A stretch of DNA of 64,000 nt, taken from the NCBI GenBank assembly GCA_963783855.1, contig CAWAPE010000004.1:496001-560000 (forward strand), in the 5' to 3' direction. The translations under genes and the position numbers were made by a program. This stretch comes from JAKAGZ01 sp963783855 (GTDB taxonomy: Bacteria > Bacteroidota > Ignavibacteria > Ignavibacteriales > Ignavibacteriaceae). Positions within the stretch are counted from its first letter, which is position 1, and the number at the start of each line of letters is the position of its first letter. Shown piece by piece: positions 1 to 9,095 of the stretch. The notes below the pieces were generated by a model, which was not told the origin of the DNA, ran no database searches, and worked only from the letters and a program-made list of their open reading frames with translations.

Positions 1-945
1 CTGTTACGCAGTGCTGAGATCGGGAATCAGGTTTTGCAGCAAAGCGAAAAAGAAAGATGGTTAGCCAGCCTCCCCTTTTATCATATTGGTGGTTTTTCAA
101 TTATTACAAGGGCATTTTTATATGGTGCCTCCATAATAATACCGGAATCACTGTCAACTAGGGACCTGAAATTCTCTTTTGAAAATCAAAATCCAACACT
201 CGCTTCACTTGTAGGTACGCAGTTAAAAAGATTAATAGAATTAAAAACAATTCCCGGTAAAGAATTAAAGAATTTGTTGCTTGGCGGAGGATTTGTAAAT
301 AACGATCTGGTTAATACTGCCATTAATAATGGATGGAAGATTTCAAAAGTTTACGGCTCAAGTGAAACTTCTTCTTTTGTAACAATGATTGAAGGGAAAG
401 AGGTTTTGCAAAAAACGGATTCATCAGGAAAAATTTTACCTCCGAATAAGATTTATATTCTTGATGGATCAGGACAAAAACTCCCTGTCGGTAAATCTGG
501 TGAAATAGTTGTAAAAAGTGATTCTGTAATGAAAGGATATATAAACAATGAAAAAGAATCGAGTAATAAATTAAAAGAAAGAATGTATTTCAGCGGTGAT
601 ATCGGATACCTGGATGAGGAAGGATATTTGTTTGTTGAAGCACGCAGAAATGACCTGATAATTTCCGGGGGAGAAAACATAAATCCGCTTGAAGTTCAGA
701 AAGCAATTCTTGAAAATCCTGATATTAAAGATTGCTATGTGTTTGGATTCGAAGATAAAACCTGGGGACACATTGTAGCCGCGGTGGTTGTCAAATTAAA
801 TGATACAAATATTAATTTAAAAGAATATTTAGGATCAAAACTTGCCGGCTATAAAATTCCAAAGAAAATAATTTATGTAGAGCGGATTCCTAAAACTTCT
901 CTTGGAAAAATCGAAAAGGGAAAAGTAAGAGATTTATTTAACTGA
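1..945 (+). CDS. menE: o-succinylbenzoate-CoA ligase (MenE-like), 5' end outside window
   Basis: The frame is open from base 1, so the true start lies to the left; about 314 residues of an acyl-CoA synthetase (ANL superfamily) are visible. Seen in order: LPFYHIGGF, the adenylate-binding YGSSETSSF segment, GEIVVKSDSVMKGY, the SGDIGYLDEEGY loop, ISGGENINPLEV, and near the C terminus PKTSLGKIEKGK with the catalytic lysine of the A10 motif. The LPFYHIGG block is typical of MenE, which activates o-succinylbenzoate with CoA in menaquinone synthesis. The 3' end overlaps by 12 bases a convergent hotdog thioesterase gene, which fits the next hydrolysis step of the same pathway. Another small acyl-CoA ligase is possible but less likely. 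Confidence 0.85.
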   Translation: MLRSAEIGNQVLQQSEKERWLASLPFYHIGGFSIITRAFLYGASIIIPESLSTRDLKFSFENQNPTLASLVGTQLKRLIELKTIPGKELKNLLLGGGFVNNDLVNTAINNGWKISKVYGSSETSSFVTMIEGKEVLQKTDSSGKILPPNKIYILDGSGQKLPVGKSGEIVVKSDSVMKGYINNEKESSNKLKERMYFSGDIGYLDEEGYLFVEARRNDLIISGGENINPLEVQKAILENPDIKDCYVFGFEDKTWGHIVAAVVVKLNDTNINLKEYLGSKLAGYKIPKKIIYVERIPKTSLGKIEKGKVRDLFN

Positions 946-1341
946 GATATTTTTCATCAGACCTGTTTTGATGCCATCTGTAAGCGACTTTTTTTTCCAG
1001 TCTATCTTATCTATCAATACATGAACAGTCTTCACGTCAACACAGACATCACCATTTTCATTTTTACATTTATATTGTAATTCAAAAGATGAGGTTTTTA
1101 TTTTTGTAACTCCCACCTCAACCGAAATTGTCTGTCCGTAAGTAATTGGCTTGTGATATCTTGCCTCGCTGTGCAAAATCGGGACTACATAATCATCATT
1201 TGCCCAGTAGTCTTCACCGAGATTAAAACTATCAATTAATCCTTCATATGCTGCGTGTGTCAGCTCATAAATCCGGGCATAAAATAATATGCCGGCGGGA
1301 TCACAATCATAAAAGTTAATGGTCTTTTCATACAAGTACAT
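934..1341 (-). CDS. 4HBT hotdog-fold acyl-CoA thioesterase (possible DHNA-CoA hydrolase)
   Basis: A 135-residue single-domain hotdog thioesterase. The N terminus carries FYDCDPAGILFYARIY, matching the 4HBT signature in which the aspartate (D-P-A-G) is the catalytic residue, followed by the long helix ELTHAAYEGLIDSF. The family hydrolyses acyl-CoA thioesters in the cytoplasm. Because the gene converges on, and overlaps by 12 bases, a MenE-like ligase, hydrolysis of 1,4-dihydroxy-2-naphthoyl-CoA in menaquinone synthesis is a reasonable inference, and cyanobacterial DHNA-CoA hydrolases belong to this fold. A general YbgC-like role cannot be excluded. The ATG at 1341 gives the usual family length. 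Confidence 0.75.
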   Translation of the reverse strand: MYLYEKTINFYDCDPAGILFYARIYELTHAAYEGLIDSFNLGEDYWANDDYVVPILHSEARYHKPITYGQTISVEVGVTKIKTSSFELQYKCKNENGDVCVDVKTVHVLIDKIDWKKKSLTDGIKTGLMKNISVK

Positions 1342-1576
1342 TGGTGTTCTCCCAACTAATCAGGTTTATAAAAACAAGTCGATATAACTGTGACAAATAT
1401 ATAAAAAACCAGTCAATTGATGTATATTTCAACAAACCCTGGTAATATTATTCAAGAATTAGGTTTTTTAGCAAATTCATCCTCCCATTTTTTGAAAAAG
1501 TCACTAACAGTCTGTAACTTTGGTGTTCAAATCTAATCTTATTTATAAAATATACGTGAGCAAAAAGGAGACAAGT

Positions 1577-2119
1577 ATGATATCATTAAGAAAACAATTT
1601 CCGGAATTTAAGAAAACTGCAGTAGTATCACTTGAAGCAGGAAAAGAATTTAAGACAATAACTTCTGAAGATTATAAAGCAGATGGTAAATGGATGATAA
1701 TGTTCTGGTATCCGAAAGATTTTACCTTCGTTTGCCCTACAGAGATTGCAACATTTAACAAAAATTTTGATGAGTTTGCAAAGAAAAACACTGTACTTTA
1801 CGGAGCTTCAACAGATTCAGAATTTGTCCATTTAGCCTGGAGAAATAACCATAATGATCTGAGAGATCTGAAATTTCCTCTTATTGCTGATACTTCCAAA
1901 TCATTAGCTGATGAACTTGGAATTCTTGAAGCTGACGAAAAAGTAGCTTACCGTGCAACTTTCATCGTAGATCCTGAGGGAATTATTCGTTGGATTTCTG
2001 TTAACGATCTTAACGTAGGCAGAAATGTTGATGAAGTATTAAGAGTTCTCGACGGACTTCAGAATGGTGGACTGATTCCTTGTAACTGGGAACCCGGACA
2101 GGATGTAATTTCAGTTTAA
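1577..2119 (+). CDS. ahpC: AhpC-type two-cysteine peroxiredoxin
   Basis: The frame is open from 1520, but the ATG at 1577 is preferred because AAAGGAG sits just upstream and the protein then begins MISLRKQFPEF, as the family does. The 180-residue product carries the peroxidatic motif FTFVCPTE and a C-terminal resolving cysteine in IPCNWEPG, which resembles the actinobacterial AhpC C terminus more than the enteric VCPA form. It reduces hydrogen peroxide and alkyl hydroperoxides, recycled by a thioredoxin- or AhpD-like partner not seen here. A rho-independent terminator follows at 2144, so it is probably monocistronic. The neighbour is katG, making a small peroxide-defence region. Confidence 0.9.
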   Translation: MISLRKQFPEFKKTAVVSLEAGKEFKTITSEDYKADGKWMIMFWYPKDFTFVCPTEIATFNKNFDEFAKKNTVLYGASTDSEFVHLAWRNNHNDLRDLKFPLIADTSKSLADELGILEADEKVAYRATFIVDPEGIIRWISVNDLNVGRNVDEVLRVLDGLQNGGLIPCNWEPGQDVISV

Positions 2120-2143
2120 TTATTCAAAATTAATACTATAATA

Positions 2144-2170
2144 AAATCCCGCTTCATGCGGGATTTTTTA
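2144..2170 (+). terminator. rho-independent terminator after peroxiredoxin gene
   Basis: A 9-bp stem (AAATCCCGC pairing with GCGGGATTT) with a 5-base loop is followed by a T-rich run, 24 bases after the peroxiredoxin stop codon. Confidence 0.85.
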
Positions 2171-2369
2171 TTTTAAATGTTTAGTATTGCCTAATTTCAC
2201 TATCAAAACACTACCGGATTTTACCCTGCCTTGTTAAACTATCTATAATTCTGTAAATTCTTCAAAGACTTGCCGTAACCTCTGGTTGATCAATAACGTA
2301 AATGAAGTATGTAAAGATTTTAACAAACTAATCTTATTTAACAATTTATTAATTAAAGAGGGTTAAAAA

Positions 2370-4601
2370 ATGGGAAAAGATAAACATCAGGATGAAACAT
2401 CTTACAATACAAATGATGAAAGCAAATGTCCTTTTACAACAGGTGCTCTAAAGCACGTAGCAGGCAGCGGGACAAAAAACCGTGACTGGTGGCCTGGCAA
2501 ACTGAATTTAAACATCCTCCGACAGCACACGTCTAAATCCAACCCGATGGGAGAGAAGTTCAACTACGCAAAAGAATTCAAGAAACTAGACCTGAAAGCA
2601 GTAAAAAAAGATATTAACAAACTAATGACCGATTCCCAGGATTGGTGGCCGGCTGATTTCGGTCACTATGGACCATTCTTTATTCGTATGGCGTGGCACA
2701 GTGCAGGTACATACCGCATTGCAGATGGCCGTGGAGGTGGCGGAACAGGTGCCCAGCGTTTTGAACCGCTAAATAGCTGGCCTGATAATGTGAATCTCGA
2801 CAAAGCACGCAGGCTACTCTGGCCAATCAAGCAAAAATACGGAAAGAATATTTCCTGGGCGGACCTGATTATACTCGCCGGAAACTGTGCACTCGAATCT
2901 ATGGGATTCAAGACTTTTGGTTTCGGCGGTGGACGTGAGGATATTTGGGAATCACCGGAAGATATTTATTGGGGCGCAGAAGGTGAATGGCTTGATGACA
3001 AACGTTATACCGGCGATCGTGATCTAGAAAATCCTCTCGCTGCAGTTCAGATGGGCCTGATATATGTAAATCCAGAAGGTCCGAACGGAAATCCTGATCC
3101 GCTTGAGGCTGCAAAAGATATACGCGAAACATTTGGCCGTATGGCAATGAATGATGAAGAAACGGTTGCATTAATTGCTGGTGGACACACATTCGGTAAA
3201 GCTCACGGTGCTGCTGTTCCTGACAAATACGTTGGACCGGAACCCGCAGCTGCAGGTATTGAAGAACAGGGACTCGGATGGAAAAGCAGTTTCGGTTCCG
3301 GTAAAGGTGGCGACACAATCGGCGGAGGCCCTGAAGTTACATGGACTACAACTCCGACAAAATGGAGCAATAATTTCTTCGAAAACCTGTTCGGATACGA
3401 ATGGGAATTAACAAAGAGCCCCGCAGGTGCTCAACAGTGGGTTGCTAAAAACGCCCCTGATTCAATTCCGGATGCAGCAAATCCGTCAAAGAAACATCTG
3501 CCGACCATGCTTACGACTGATCTTTCTTTGAGATTTGATCCGGCATACGAAAAAATTTCAAGACGCTTTTATGAAAACCCTGATGAGTTCGCTGATGCTT
3601 TCGCACGAGCCTGGTTCAAACTAACTCACCGCGATATGGGTCCGAAAGTACGCTACCTTGGTAAGGAAGTGCCAAAGGAAGACCTGATCTGGCAGGATCC
3701 TGTTCCGGCTGTTAAAAAGAAAATTACCGGCAAAGATGTCACTGCACTGAAAAATAAAATTCTTAGTTCAAGGTTGTCGATTTCTGAACTGGTATCAACT
3801 GCATGGGCATCAGCATCTACATTCCGTGGTTCCGATAAACGTGGTGGAGCTAACGGTGCACGAATTCAGCTTGCACCTCAAAAAGACTGGGAGGTAAACA
3901 ACCCTGCGCAGCTTGATAAAGTGCTTAATACTCTTAAAAAAATCCAAAAAGATTTCAACAATAAATCTAAAAGTAAGAACGTTTCCCTTGCAGATTTGAT
4001 AGTACTTGGCGGTTGTGCAGCAGTTGAGAAAGCTGCGAAAAAGGCAGGCTTCAATGTTAAAGTTCCTTTTTCACCGGGACGCGGTGATGCAACACAGGAA
4101 CAAACTGATGTTGAAGCATTTGGTGTACTTGAGCCGGTCGGAGACGGGTTCCGCAACTATCTAAGAAAAAAGAAAGGTTACACTGCATCAGCAGAAGAAA
4201 TACTTATTGACAAGGCACAACTTTTAACACTTACAGCTCCTGAAATGACAGTTCTGATCGGAGGTATGCGCGCACTTAACACAAACTATGACGGCTCCAG
4301 ACATGGTGTATTTACCAAAAAGAAAGATACACTTACAAACGACTTTTTCGTAAATCTGCTTGATCCGAATACGGAATGGAAGTCAACTTCTGAAGCCGGT
4401 GATACGTTTGAAGGCCTTGACCGTAAAACAGGCAAAGTTAATTGGAACGGCACCCGTGTCGATCTCATCTTCGGTTCAAATTCAGAACTTCGTGCACTCG
4501 CCGAGGTTTATGGATGCAAAGATTCTAAAGAAAAGTTCGTGAAGGACTTTGTTGCAGCGTGGGACAAGGTCATGAATCTCGACAGGTTTGACCTGAAGTA
4601 A
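2370..4601 (+). CDS. katG: catalase-peroxidase KatG
   Basis: A full-length 743-residue KatG with the usual duplicated two-domain layout. The distal haem pocket RMAWHSAGTYR gives Arg106, Trp109 and His110. Tyr232 lies in GLIYVNPEGPNGNP and would join the Met-Tyr-Trp crosslink. The proximal haem ligand is His273 in AGGHTFGKAHG. The C-terminal domain (from about residue 430) repeats the fold but lacks haem-binding residues, as in all KatGs. The enzyme dismutates hydrogen peroxide and has peroxidase activity. The start has AAAGAGGG upstream. About 250 bases of AT-rich DNA separate it from the peroxiredoxin gene; no clear Fur, PerR or OxyR operator was recognised there. A bidirectional terminator follows. 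Confidence 0.97.
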   Translation: MGKDKHQDETSYNTNDESKCPFTTGALKHVAGSGTKNRDWWPGKLNLNILRQHTSKSNPMGEKFNYAKEFKKLDLKAVKKDINKLMTDSQDWWPADFGHYGPFFIRMAWHSAGTYRIADGRGGGGTGAQRFEPLNSWPDNVNLDKARRLLWPIKQKYGKNISWADLIILAGNCALESMGFKTFGFGGGREDIWESPEDIYWGAEGEWLDDKRYTGDRDLENPLAAVQMGLIYVNPEGPNGNPDPLEAAKDIRETFGRMAMNDEETVALIAGGHTFGKAHGAAVPDKYVGPEPAAAGIEEQGLGWKSSFGSGKGGDTIGGGPEVTWTTTPTKWSNNFFENLFGYEWELTKSPAGAQQWVAKNAPDSIPDAANPSKKHLPTMLTTDLSLRFDPAYEKISRRFYENPDEFADAFARAWFKLTHRDMGPKVRYLGKEVPKEDLIWQDPVPAVKKKITGKDVTALKNKILSSRLSISELVSTAWASASTFRGSDKRGGANGARIQLAPQKDWEVNNPAQLDKVLNTLKKIQKDFNNKSKSKNVSLADLIVLGGCAAVEKAAKKAGFNVKVPFSPGRGDATQEQTDVEAFGVLEPVGDGFRNYLRKKKGYTASAEEILIDKAQLLTLTAPEMTVLIGGMRALNTNYDGSRHGVFTKKKDTLTNDFFVNLLDPNTEWKSTSEAGDTFEGLDRKTGKVNWNGTRVDLIFGSNSELRALAEVYGCKDSKEKFVKDFVAAWDKVMNLDRFDLK

Positions 4602-4626
4602 TAAAAGATTGCAAAATTATTCATTA

Positions 4627-4661
4627 AAAAAAGTGGTCCGGCAACGGACCACCTTTTTTAT
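4627..4661. terminator. bidirectional terminator between katG and nitrilase gene
   Basis: An 8-bp GC-rich stem (GTGGTCCG pairing with CGGACCAC, loop GCAA) is flanked by an A-run on the left and a T-run on the right, so it can end both the rightward katG transcript and the leftward amidase transcript. Confidence 0.85.
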
Positions 4662-4681
4662 TTAACGATTTTTCCAAAATT

Positions 4682-5443
4682 TCAAACCAGGTAAATATCA
4701 TCAAGAAAAGGAAGAGTTTTTCGCACCTCAATTACATTATCTTTTGATATTTCCGCCATTATTAATTTCTCTTCATCGTACCCGGTAATAACTTCATTTC
4801 CCATTGGATCAATCACTGTACAAAACCCGTTGTACTGAAGTTTGGGATCCTTGCCTACCCTGTTCACTCCTGCAACATAACACTGGTTTTCAATAGCACG
4901 TGCACGAAGAAGTGATTTCCAGTGTTCAATTCTTGTTACAGGCCAGTTAGCAATATTTACAATTAATTCCGTTCTCTCCTTTGCATACTTCCTGTACAAT
5001 TCAGGAAACCTGAGATCATAACAAATAGAAAGTCCTGTTTTAAAATCTTCAATTTCAGTTATTACAGTTTTCTTTCCACGTGTGTAATATTTGTCTTCGG
5101 TCGAAAAAGAAAACGGATGAATCTTCCTGTATTTTTTTACCAGCTTTCCTTTTTTGTCAATATGAATAAGCGTGTTAAAATAATCCTCTTTATAAATTTC
5201 AATAATTCCTGCAAGAACATGACTTTTACAGTTTTTAGCCAGCCTGGAAAAATATTTAAAACTCTCCCCCCTAACCGGTTCAGCAAATTCCGCAGAATTC
5301 ATCGTAAACCCGGTCAATGTCATTTCGGGGAAAATTAAGACATCTGCTTCCTTAAAATTATTTTCGATCAGCCAGGTTAACTTTTGCTTGTTTCTTTCCC
5401 TGTCTTCCCATTCAGGATCATATTGAACCAGTCCAAGCAGCAT
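4682..5443 (-). CDS. nitrilase-superfamily amidase (omega-amidase-like)
   Basis: A 253-residue carbon-nitrogen hydrolase of the nitrilase superfamily. The catalytic triad is visible: Glu40 in IFPEMTLTGF, Lys107 in KKYRKIHPF and Cys141 in GLSICYDLRFPELYR. CYDLRFPEL and the short length match the Nit2/omega-amidase branch (YafV-like), which hydrolyses alpha-ketoglutaramate or related small amides in the cytoplasm; the exact substrate is not determined from sequence. The start ATG at 5443 gives the family's normal MLLGLVQYD beginning. It is convergent with katG and divergent from the threonine operon, so it is probably transcribed alone. Confidence 0.88.
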   Translation of the reverse strand: MLLGLVQYDPEWEDRERNKQKLTWLIENNFKEADVLIFPEMTLTGFTMNSAEFAEPVRGESFKYFSRLAKNCKSHVLAGIIEIYKEDYFNTLIHIDKKGKLVKKYRKIHPFSFSTEDKYYTRGKKTVITEIEDFKTGLSICYDLRFPELYRKYAKERTELIVNIANWPVTRIEHWKSLLRARAIENQCYVAGVNRVGKDPKLQYNGFCTVIDPMGNEVITGYDEEKLIMAEISKDNVIEVRKTLPFLDDIYLV

Positions 5444-5600
5444 ATTACCTCCCTGATAAATTTAACTAATCAAAATTAATCATTTTTTGGTTGAAATGAT
5501 TATTATTTTTAAAGATCATTTGGTAGAGCATAATTCTTTATATATTATTGAGTTAAGACTAAAATCAATTTCCAAAAATAAAATTTCAGAGAGACTGAAA

Positions 5601-6644
5601 GTGAAGAAAAAAATTTCTGTTGGAATATTAGGGGCTACGGGTAGTGTCGGACAAAAATTTGTAGCGATGCTAGCAGATCACCCATGGTTTGAAGTTACCG
5701 AAATAGCAGCATCGGAGAGATCCGCGGGGAAAAGATATAAGGACGCAGTTAACTGGATTTTAACTACTCCCCTTCCAAAAAGAATCGGAGGATTAAAAGT
5801 TAAAGAATGTACACCTGATTTTAAATGTAATGTTGTTTTTTCCGGACTCGATTCAAGCATCGCAGGTAAGGTTGAAACGGAATTCGCAAAGGCTGGTTAT
5901 ATTGTCCTTTCAAATTCAAAAAACCACAGGATGGATAAAGATGTCCCTCTTCTGGTTCCGGAAATAAATGCTGATCACCTTGGACTAATAAAAACTCAGA
6001 AATTCGGCAAAGGCTGTATTGTAACAAATCCGAATTGTTCAACTATCGGGATGGTAATTGCGCTAAAACCTTTACTTGATAATTTTGGAATTGATAGAGT
6101 AAATGTAGTCACAATGCAGGCGTTATCAGGAGCCGGATATCCCGGAGTTTCAAGTCTTGATACAATCGATAATGTAATCCCTTTTATTTCAGGTGAAGAA
6201 GATAAACTTGAGACTGAACCGTTAAAAATTCTGGGGAAATTAAAATCCGGCAAAATTGAAAAAACAAGGTTGAAAATCAGCGCGCAATGCAACAGAGTTC
6301 CTGTTGTTGACGGCCACCTTGAATGTGTTCAGGTTAAACTGACGAAAAAAGCTACGCCTGAACAAATAAAAAATGCCTGGAAAAAATTTAATGGTGTGCC
6401 TCAAAAGTTGAAACTTCCAACAGCTCCGAAACAACCAGTTCATTATTTTGAAGAAGATAAATATCCCCAGCCTAAAATTCACAGAGATATTGATAAAGGA
6501 ATGGCAGTATCAATCGGCAGGCTAAGAAAAGATGTCTTTTTTGATTACAAGTTTGTTGTGCTTTCTCATAATACTGTAAGAGGTGCGGCAGGCGGAGCAA
6601 TACTCTGCGCCGAAATAATGGTTGCGAAAAAAATGATTAAATAA
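5601..6644 (+). CDS. asd: aspartate-semialdehyde dehydrogenase, archaeal/fungal type
   Basis: The frame opens at 5487, but homology begins at the GTG at 5601, which has GAGAGACTG upstream, giving 347 residues. Visible are the NADP-binding GILGATGSVGQKF, the ASERSAGKRYKDAVNW segment, the catalytic Cys146 in NPNCSTIGM, SGAGYPGVSSLD and the C-terminal EHNT-like LSHNTVRGAAGG. The long SERSAGKRYKDA stretch matches archaeal and fungal Asd proteins rather than the common E. coli or Gram-positive forms. It reduces aspartyl phosphate to the semialdehyde, the branch point to lysine, threonine and methionine. It is followed one base later by thrB and then thrC, clearly one operon. Aspartate kinase and homoserine dehydrogenase are not in the window. 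Confidence 0.92.
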   Translation: MKKKISVGILGATGSVGQKFVAMLADHPWFEVTEIAASERSAGKRYKDAVNWILTTPLPKRIGGLKVKECTPDFKCNVVFSGLDSSIAGKVETEFAKAGYIVLSNSKNHRMDKDVPLLVPEINADHLGLIKTQKFGKGCIVTNPNCSTIGMVIALKPLLDNFGIDRVNVVTMQALSGAGYPGVSSLDTIDNVIPFISGEEDKLETEPLKILGKLKSGKIEKTRLKISAQCNRVPVVDGHLECVQVKLTKKATPEQIKNAWKKFNGVPQKLKLPTAPKQPVHYFEEDKYPQPKIHRDIDKGMAVSIGRLRKDVFFDYKFVVLSHNTVRGAAGGAILCAEIMVAKKMIK

Positions 6645-6645
6645 A

Positions 6646-7578
6646 ATGAGAGACGAAATAAAAGTATTCGCACCGGCATCTGTAACAAACGTGGGTCCCG
6701 GATTTGATATAATGGGTTTCGCACTCAATCAACCCGGCGATGAAATAGTTTTACGCTTCACAAATAAACCCGGAATTAGTATTTTAAAAATTACCGGGGA
6801 CAATGGTAAACTTCCTTTAGATTCATTGAAAAATACTGCCGGACTTTCCTTGATTTCACTTGCTGAACAATTAAAATTCGACCGGGGAATAGAAATTGAA
6901 ATTCACAAAAAAATGGGAATTGGCAGCGGATTGGGATCAAGTGCCGCAAGTGCTGTTGCATCAGTTTTCGCTTTAAATGAAATTCTTGACAGGCCATTGA
7001 GCAAACAACAGTTGATACAACACGCTCTGAGAGGAGAAGAATTAACGAGCGGTGGAACCCCACACGCCGACAATGTTTCAGCCTGTTTATTTGGTGGATT
7101 TGTAATTGTCAGAAGCCTCTCCCCTCTTGATGTGATAAGCATTCCGACACACGAAGATTTATTCTGCACAGTAATCTATCCCCATGTTGAAATAAAAACT
7201 GAAGAAGCCAGGAAAATTTTGCCAAAACAAATCACACTTCAAGACGCTGTAATTCAATGGGGAAACGTAGCTGCTCTTGTTGCCGGGCTTTCGCAAGGTA
7301 ATATGGATATAATTAAAAGATCTTTAAATGATATTATCAGTGAACCGGTTCGTTCAAAATTCATTCCCGGTTACGATGGTATTAAAACAGCAGCCATGGA
7401 AGCTGGAGCTATTGGGGCAAATATTTCCGGTTCAGGCCCCTCAGTGTTTGCATTGAGTTTAACTCCCGGTAATGCGGAAATAATTGGAGAAGCGATGCAA
7501 AAGGTGGTTTCTTCCTATAATATTAATTCCGACCTTTATATCTCAAAGATTAATCAAAACGGACCCAGAGTGTTATAA
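6646..7578 (+). CDS. thrB: homoserine kinase
   Basis: A 310-residue GHMP-family kinase. The N terminus has the substrate-binding ASVTNVGPGFDIMGF, the phosphate loop is GIGSGLGSSAASAVA, and the C-terminal motif ANISGSGPSVFAL completes the GHMP set. It phosphorylates homoserine with ATP in the cytoplasm, the penultimate step of threonine synthesis. It starts one base after the asd stop codon (TAAAATG) and its stop is three bases before the thrC start, so translation is probably coupled across the operon. Confidence 0.95.
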   Translation: MRDEIKVFAPASVTNVGPGFDIMGFALNQPGDEIVLRFTNKPGISILKITGDNGKLPLDSLKNTAGLSLISLAEQLKFDRGIEIEIHKKMGIGSGLGSSAASAVASVFALNEILDRPLSKQQLIQHALRGEELTSGGTPHADNVSACLFGGFVIVRSLSPLDVISIPTHEDLFCTVIYPHVEIKTEEARKILPKQITLQDAVIQWGNVAALVAGLSQGNMDIIKRSLNDIISEPVRSKFIPGYDGIKTAAMEAGAIGANISGSGPSVFALSLTPGNAEIIGEAMQKVVSSYNINSDLYISKINQNGPRVL

Positions 7579-7581
7579 ATT

Positions 7582-8877
7582 TTGAAACTTTACAACACAA
7601 AAGATAAATCAGATTTAGTTAGTTTTAAGGAAGCATTATTTAAAGGCATTGGCAGCAAAGGTGGATTATATATGCCCGTTGACATTCCACTTTTACAGAA
7701 ATCATTCTTTGAAAACATTGAAGAAAAGACATTTCAGGAAATATGTTTTGAAATTTCAAACTTGTTCCTGAAAGATGAAATTCCTGAATCATCTCTTCAG
7801 AAGATAATCTCAAATGCAATAAATTTTGATACACCCCTGGTACACCTGTCTGATAAAATTAAAATACTGGAATTATTCCACGGGCCAACTCTTGCTTTTA
7901 AAGATTTTGGAGCAAGATTTATGGCGGAGTTATTTGCTCATTTTATACAAAACCAGGATCGTGAAACTACAATATTAGTTGCAACTTCGGGAGATACAGG
8001 CAGTGCTGTTGCAAACGCTTTTTACAAAAAAAACGGGATAAAAGTTATTCTGCTCTACCCTGCCGGGAAAGTTAGCAAAATACAGGAAATGCAGTTTGCA
8101 ACTCTCGGGCAAAATATTTCCGCCCTGGAAATTTCCGGAACTTTTGATGATTGTCAATCACTGGTTAAAAAATCATTTGGTGACAAAGAAATTGCACGCA
8201 GAACAAATCTATCCTCGGCTAATTCAATTAATATCGCAAGACTGATTCCACAGACATTTTATTATTTCAGGGCATATCAGCAGCTTGCTAATAAATCGGA
8301 GCCATTTATATTTTGCGTACCGAGTGGTAACCTTGGCAATTTAACTGCAGGATTAATTTCACAAAAGATGGGATTACCCGTTCAAAAATTTATTTCTGCG
8401 GTAAACAGTAATTCTGTATTCTCAGATTATATCTCTACAGGATATTTTAAACCCCGCCCTTCAGTTTCAACTTTATCAAATGCAATGGACGTTGGAAATC
8501 CGAACAATTTTGAAAGAATTACAGAGATATTTAATTGCTCACACGAAGAGATAAAAAATAATATTGAAAGTATTTCTATTTCAGATAAAGAAACAATTGA
8601 AGTGATCAAGAAAGTATATGATGAATTTGATTATTTAATTGATCCGCATGGAGCAGTTGGTTTTTCGGCAATGCAAAAATTTCCTCAACTGTACGGACAT
8701 ACAAAAATTCTTCTTGAAACTGCACACCCCGCAAAATTTGGAAATGTTATTAAATCTGCAATTGGAAAAGATACAGACCTTCCTGAATCTCTTAAAACAT
8801 CATTAAAAGGTAAAAAACAAACGGTAAACCTTTCAGGCAACTTTAAAGAGTTAAAAGAATTTTTATTACAGAATTAA
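7582..8877 (+). CDS. thrC: threonine synthase
   Basis: A 431-residue PLP enzyme of the threonine synthase family, starting with TTG (MKLYNTKDKSDLVSF). The PLP lysine is Lys107 in HGPTLAFKDFGARF; VATSGDTGSAVANAF and the glycine-rich PSGNLGNLTAGL segments bind substrate and cofactor phosphate. The N-terminal KGGLYMP segment matches the bacterial/fungal type. It converts O-phosphohomoserine to threonine. The gene closes the asd-thrB-thrC operon. No rightward terminator follows immediately; the hairpin next to it at 8886 has its T-run on the other strand. Confidence 0.95.
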   Translation: MKLYNTKDKSDLVSFKEALFKGIGSKGGLYMPVDIPLLQKSFFENIEEKTFQEICFEISNLFLKDEIPESSLQKIISNAINFDTPLVHLSDKIKILELFHGPTLAFKDFGARFMAELFAHFIQNQDRETTILVATSGDTGSAVANAFYKKNGIKVILLYPAGKVSKIQEMQFATLGQNISALEISGTFDDCQSLVKKSFGDKEIARRTNLSSANSINIARLIPQTFYYFRAYQQLANKSEPFIFCVPSGNLGNLTAGLISQKMGLPVQKFISAVNSNSVFSDYISTGYFKPRPSVSTLSNAMDVGNPNNFERITEIFNCSHEEIKNNIESISISDKETIEVIKKVYDEFDYLIDPHGAVGFSAMQKFPQLYGHTKILLETAHPAKFGNVIKSAIGKDTDLPESLKTSLKGKKQTVNLSGNFKELKEFLLQN

Positions 8878-8922
8878 TAAAAAAAAGACACGGTGTGGTA
8901 GCCTAAGTTCATCACCGTGTCT
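8878..8922 (-). terminator. rho-independent terminator of the minus-strand RNA
   Basis: A perfect 10-bp stem (AGACACGGTG at 8886-8895 with CACCGTGTCT at 8913-8922) is followed on the minus strand by an eight-T run. The orientation shows that it ends a leftward transcript, not thrC. The only sequence upstream on that strand is the candidate ncRNA. Confidence 0.85.
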
Positions 8923-9095
8923 CGGTAGGTCTGAAGGATTGGTCTCAACCTAAAACAGGAGTGGGTTGAATCATTAGATTGAGATATTGCTGGAACCTGT
9001 ATTGGGACTATAACCCTAACCTTTCGGTTTTCCCCTATCTAGCCCCGGAGAAACTCTTATTTTTTAGTTCAGCAACCGATATTTTCAGACCTCAA
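8880..9095 (-). ncRNA. candidate structured ncRNA, family unknown
   Basis: No frame of useful length covers this stretch, yet the minus strand shows dense pairing. A closing stem AGGTCTGA (ends near 9093) pairs with TCAGACCT (near 8931). Inside are a helix TTGCTGAAC with GTTCCAGCAA (one bulge), an AACC-GAAA-GGTT tetraloop hairpin, and an 11-bp stem TCTCAATCTAA with TTAGGTTGAGA (one G-U). The transcript would end at a strong terminator next to thrC. TATAGAT lies about 7 bases before the closing stem and could be a -10 element. Length, about 215 bases, is compatible with 6S RNA or another sRNA, but the three-way-junction layout is not obviously 6S, and RNase P, tmRNA and SRP signatures were not seen. 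Confidence 0.5.

Noticed and set aside
2908..3411. Long frames on either strand inside katG
   Set aside because: They are shadows of the KatG coding sequence, which is complete and unambiguous.
8880..9095. Riboswitch or attenuator for threonine genes
   Set aside because: The terminator points leftward and the only leftward sequence after it is the antisense of thrC, so it cannot control the threonine operon as a leader.
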